Below are positions 60,815-64,000 of a DNA stretch of 64,000 nucleotides, in pieces. Location of the stretch: the NCBI RefSeq assembly GCF_037975245.1, contig NC_092568.1, positions 33,514,501-33,578,500 of the forward strand. The letters are read 5' to 3'. The stretch's first letter is position 1. Each line of letters starts with the position of its first letter. Source of the DNA: Apostichopus japonicus. Taxonomy: Eukaryota; Echinodermata; Holothuroidea; Aspidochirotida; Stichopodidae. Under the pieces are notes generated by a model that searched no databases, was not told the origin of the DNA, and saw only the letters and a program-made list of their open reading frames with translations. The position numbers were made by a program, and so were the translations under genes.

Positions 60815-63800
60815 CTGAAAATAGGTCAATAAACCATTATTATATGGGTGTCAATTTCATATTTTAGGCCGATTACGTAATCGATGGCCATTCAACCCCC
60901 CCCCCCTCCCCCCGAGAGATCACCACCTCCACATTACGAGGAAGGAAGAAAGGAAGAAAGAGCATTCATTCTCATTTCACGTCTACAATACAGACGATCT
61001 GTTGTTCTTTTCAAACAAAACTTTTTACCCGGACCTTCTGGCAACTGTTCAACAGTTGGAGGGTTCACCAGAATTCGCTCGAAATCTCAGCAGGCTAAAA
61101 TTTGCTTAAGTTTTGAAATGCCCAAAGCATGTTCATAACGTCAAAAGGAATTGTATATGCATTATTATATATTACATATAACTGTGGAAATGCATTACAT
61201 ACAAAAAAGTGTAACGTAACCAGCATGACTAGGTGGGCAATACATCACTTTTGGGGTGGGAATGGGAGAGAGTGGGAAGTTGGGGGAAAGGGGGAGGAGT
61301 GTGAATGGGAGGGGGGGGGGTATTACCACAGCTATCCTAATTATATAATTTAGAATGAGAGATAAAACATTGTCCATGTTTAGTTTTGCTGTGGACACAT
61401 GCACACACTTGAATTATACAAGCTCTTTGTGAGGTGGTTTGATGATTACTAATAGTTTATGGCAGGTTTGCCGGATGTGGACAGGTGAAACCGTAGGATT
61501 AAATTTTAAAGCGATTGAGACGGGTTTCCAAATTAACCCAGCGGTTAATAATAATAATAAACAGTTCTTATTAAGCGCCCGTAACAGAAGTCTCAGGGCG
61601 CTTTACAAATAAAAAGGTCAAAAAATACATAAAAGAATACAAGTCAAACACACAGCAAAAGAAGCATATGACCGAAAGATAAAAAGTAAAATAGCACACA
61701 AAAGGACAAGGTTAGTCTCTAATGCTGCATAGACAGACATCCATATCTCACTAATTTGTGGACGACACAGTTTAACGTCATCAGACATTGATTGGAAAGA
61801 TGATGTCATTATCCTATATAGATGGCATAAAGAAAACACTAGACAACACGCTTGTGGTTTCTCGTGGAAGTTTCCGTTTTCGCAGGCAACAGTGTTTCAG
61901 GTTTGAAAACTGTTTTCTATAATGATGATGTAAGAACAAAAACACACACAGAGAAAGAGACAACAAAACACCCAGTTATGACAGGTTTAAAGTGATAAAT
62001 ATAACGCTGAAAACCCCACTTGCCATTTATATAAATGTTGGAAACTTTCCCTGATATGTATGATAAATTAATGCCCTAAAATGCTGGATTACAAATCCAA
62101 ATCCATGTTGACAATGTTACTGAAAGTTCCAATTTTTTTCGATAGAGTAAGTTATCACCCAAGTAAGTATATCAGAGAATACAACCCTTCCAGAAATTCC
62201 AACATATCGAAAACGTTTCGTATCATCGTACGTACTGAGATTTGATAAAGTTATTTTAAACTGATTCATATAGCGTCACCCACCACCTTCTTGGGCTGGT
62301 AACGTTCCTCCCGTCGTTTTTAATATCATAATCATATTTCGACAAGAAGCGTAGGGACTGTGTTGTGGTTTGTGGTGACCTCCTAAAGCATTTTCCCAGA
62401 CTTAAAACATTTTACAATTTTAGTGCTCGGAATATTTTGAAACAATCAGTGACGTGTACAGGATTTCAATGGGAAGAGCGGGCAGGGAGGTGGGGGGGGG
62501 GGGGTTCACCCCGATTGATTCAGTACGGTAATGGAGCCAAACCTTTATGGATTAAGGGCCAGAACCGAAACAAGAATTTTACGAAGGTAGGATGTGGTCC
62601 TGTGATAATTGAAACCGACTTGCCATGTAGGGGCTCTGGCCAACCTCCCTTCCCCGCCCCCGGGGAATAAATCAAACTTGCACATTCTCATGCATTTTTA
62701 GACCATAAATGAAGTCTTCAACTGGCTCTAAATTCAACTTTTTAGTAAAAAACTATATTGATTTGTTTCCTGTAAGGTTGAATAGGTTTGGTTTAATTCT
62801 CCCCTGGCTGTATGTAAAACCTCCCCCGACTGAAGCATTTCCCACGACTGACGATAGGAGTTGAGGGACGTGGTCCCCTGCCCCCTCCCGCTTGAGGGTC
62901 GGAGCATCCAGAAAGGACTTTTGCAAAACTAATGATAAGAAAAAAAGAAATAAAACCCAGCAATTTTAGGTCCCTTATAGGCAATTCGCATTGACCTTTA
63001 CCTAAAAAACATGATAAAGATGTTGTGACAATGAAAATGTAAGGCTGCTAATGTTGTAACACTAATGCAACACAGATGCCCGTTGCATGAAGGGAGACTA
63101 ACATTACAATCAAAGCCAGTTGTTGTAAGTTACATAAATGTCTCTTTCACAAAGCGTACCCATTATCGAATCAAGTGTCCCTTAACATCAATAGATACGA
63201 AGCAAAGTAACGGTCACACCAGTAACCGACTTAAGTTTCGATTCCAAACATCGGGGTATGAATATTAACATTCCCCTGGTGGTTTGGAATAATAATAATA
63301 ATAATTTAAAAAAAAAATCACAATATATCCATAACCAGTGAAAGCTTTCTGAAATTGGCGATTGCCATTTTAGGTTGCATTTCTGTACTATAGGCCTATA
63401 CTCAGGTTCGACGTTATGTAACTATATATAGGTCACTGTACTATGTTATGTGTAGCTTTGCGCTGCGGCTCGGAAGTAATATGATTCAAGTTAATCTGTT
63501 AACAATGTCAGAGTACAAACTGCGCATAAGAGAGAAACGCGTCGTATACAACATGAATCTGAAATATCTGACACTTGTGAACGAAATATCAAAGATTTTA
63601 ACGACTTCCTCAATGAAAGAAGGCTTACGATCATGTGAACTCTTGAACTGCATAGCCTATGCGCTATTTCGGTTAGAATTAGCAAACTGATCATATAATT
63701 TATTCTGACTTCATTAGTCAGTAGTGTGCAACCTCAAGATTCTAGGCACGTGCTGCAAGCATGGCGTTCAAAAGAACACAAGGTTTATTTTGACAGTTCA

Positions 63801-64000
63801 TCACGTATATATATATACACACGATCACGGATGCGATGACCGTGCTTTGGTTTTGGTTTTAACGAGTTTGGTTAGAATAATAATAAACGTAGAGAGCTCC
63901 TAACATTTAACCTGTGTGTGTGAACAGTGAAGCAGTCTAATGTGAAACTACGTTTCAAAAATATATTTATTACGTCTATATGATTTATTTATGTAAAACA
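60815..64000. other. Upstream intron or flank of the sulfotransferase-like gene
   Basis: No further exon recognised on either strand. It includes a GCGCTTTACAA-family repeat at 61545-61640 and G/C-runs near 60897, 61310 and 62493. Confidence 0.55.
61545..61640 (+). repeat. Interspersed repeat (GCGCTTTACAA family), diverged copy
   Basis: ATAATAATAATAAACAGTTC, TTATTAAGCGCCC and AGGGCGCTTTACAAATAAA in the same order as the copies at 1292 and 32403. Confidence 0.65.

Noticed and set aside
63448-63694. Overlapping open frames on both strands as a sulfotransferase 5' exon
   Set aside because: Neither strand shows the P-loop or any family match.

Overview
The window is eukaryotic and metazoan. It is AT-rich, its genes are split by long introns with GT-AG borders, and it is full of micro- and minisatellites, tRNA-derived SINEs, DIRS-like and LINE remnants and terminal-inverted-repeat elements. 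The protein families (ADAP-like ArfGAP/PH, UNC5-like ZU5-UPA-death, sulfotransferase-like P-loop) suggest a marine invertebrate, probably a deuterostome such as an echinoderm. The species cannot be named from the sequence. The dominant gene lies on the + strand from 10370 to a stop codon at 47787-47789. I assembled 14 exons by matching GT-AG borders, codon phase and protein homology; the phases agree at all 13 junctions and give 863 residues. The 5' end of the gene was not found and may lie outside the window. The order of domains is a degenerate ArfGAP-like domain, PH1, PH2, an acidic/Pro/Thr linker, a divergent ZU5, UPA and a C-terminal death domain. The first half resembles ADAP (centaurin-alpha) proteins and the second half resembles the cytoplasmic part of UNC5 netrin receptors or UNC5CL. 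Such a protein would join phosphoinositide-dependent membrane recruitment to a death-fold signalling module. The main uncertainty is whether this is one gene or two neighbours: a read-through stop at 39383 and an in-frame ATG at 39820 would allow a split. Layout: 1-10.4 kb holds no recognised exon, with interspersed repeats and an inverted pair of tRNA-derived SINEs. 10.4-22.7 kb is a large intron with a 48-bp satellite split by a 2.7-kb TIR element and a decayed DIRS-like retroelement. 22.7-39.4 kb carries the ArfGAP-like and PH exons, with a second copy of the TIR element at 28.9-31.3 kb and a LINE tail at 35.4 kb. 39.8-47.8 kb carries the ZU5, UPA and death exons. 47.8-60.2 kb has no recognised gene but many repeats, including a 1.5-kb foldback element at 55.0-56.6 kb. 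At 60.2-60.8 kb the last exon of a sulfotransferase-like gene lies on the minus strand, with its upstream exons not found.
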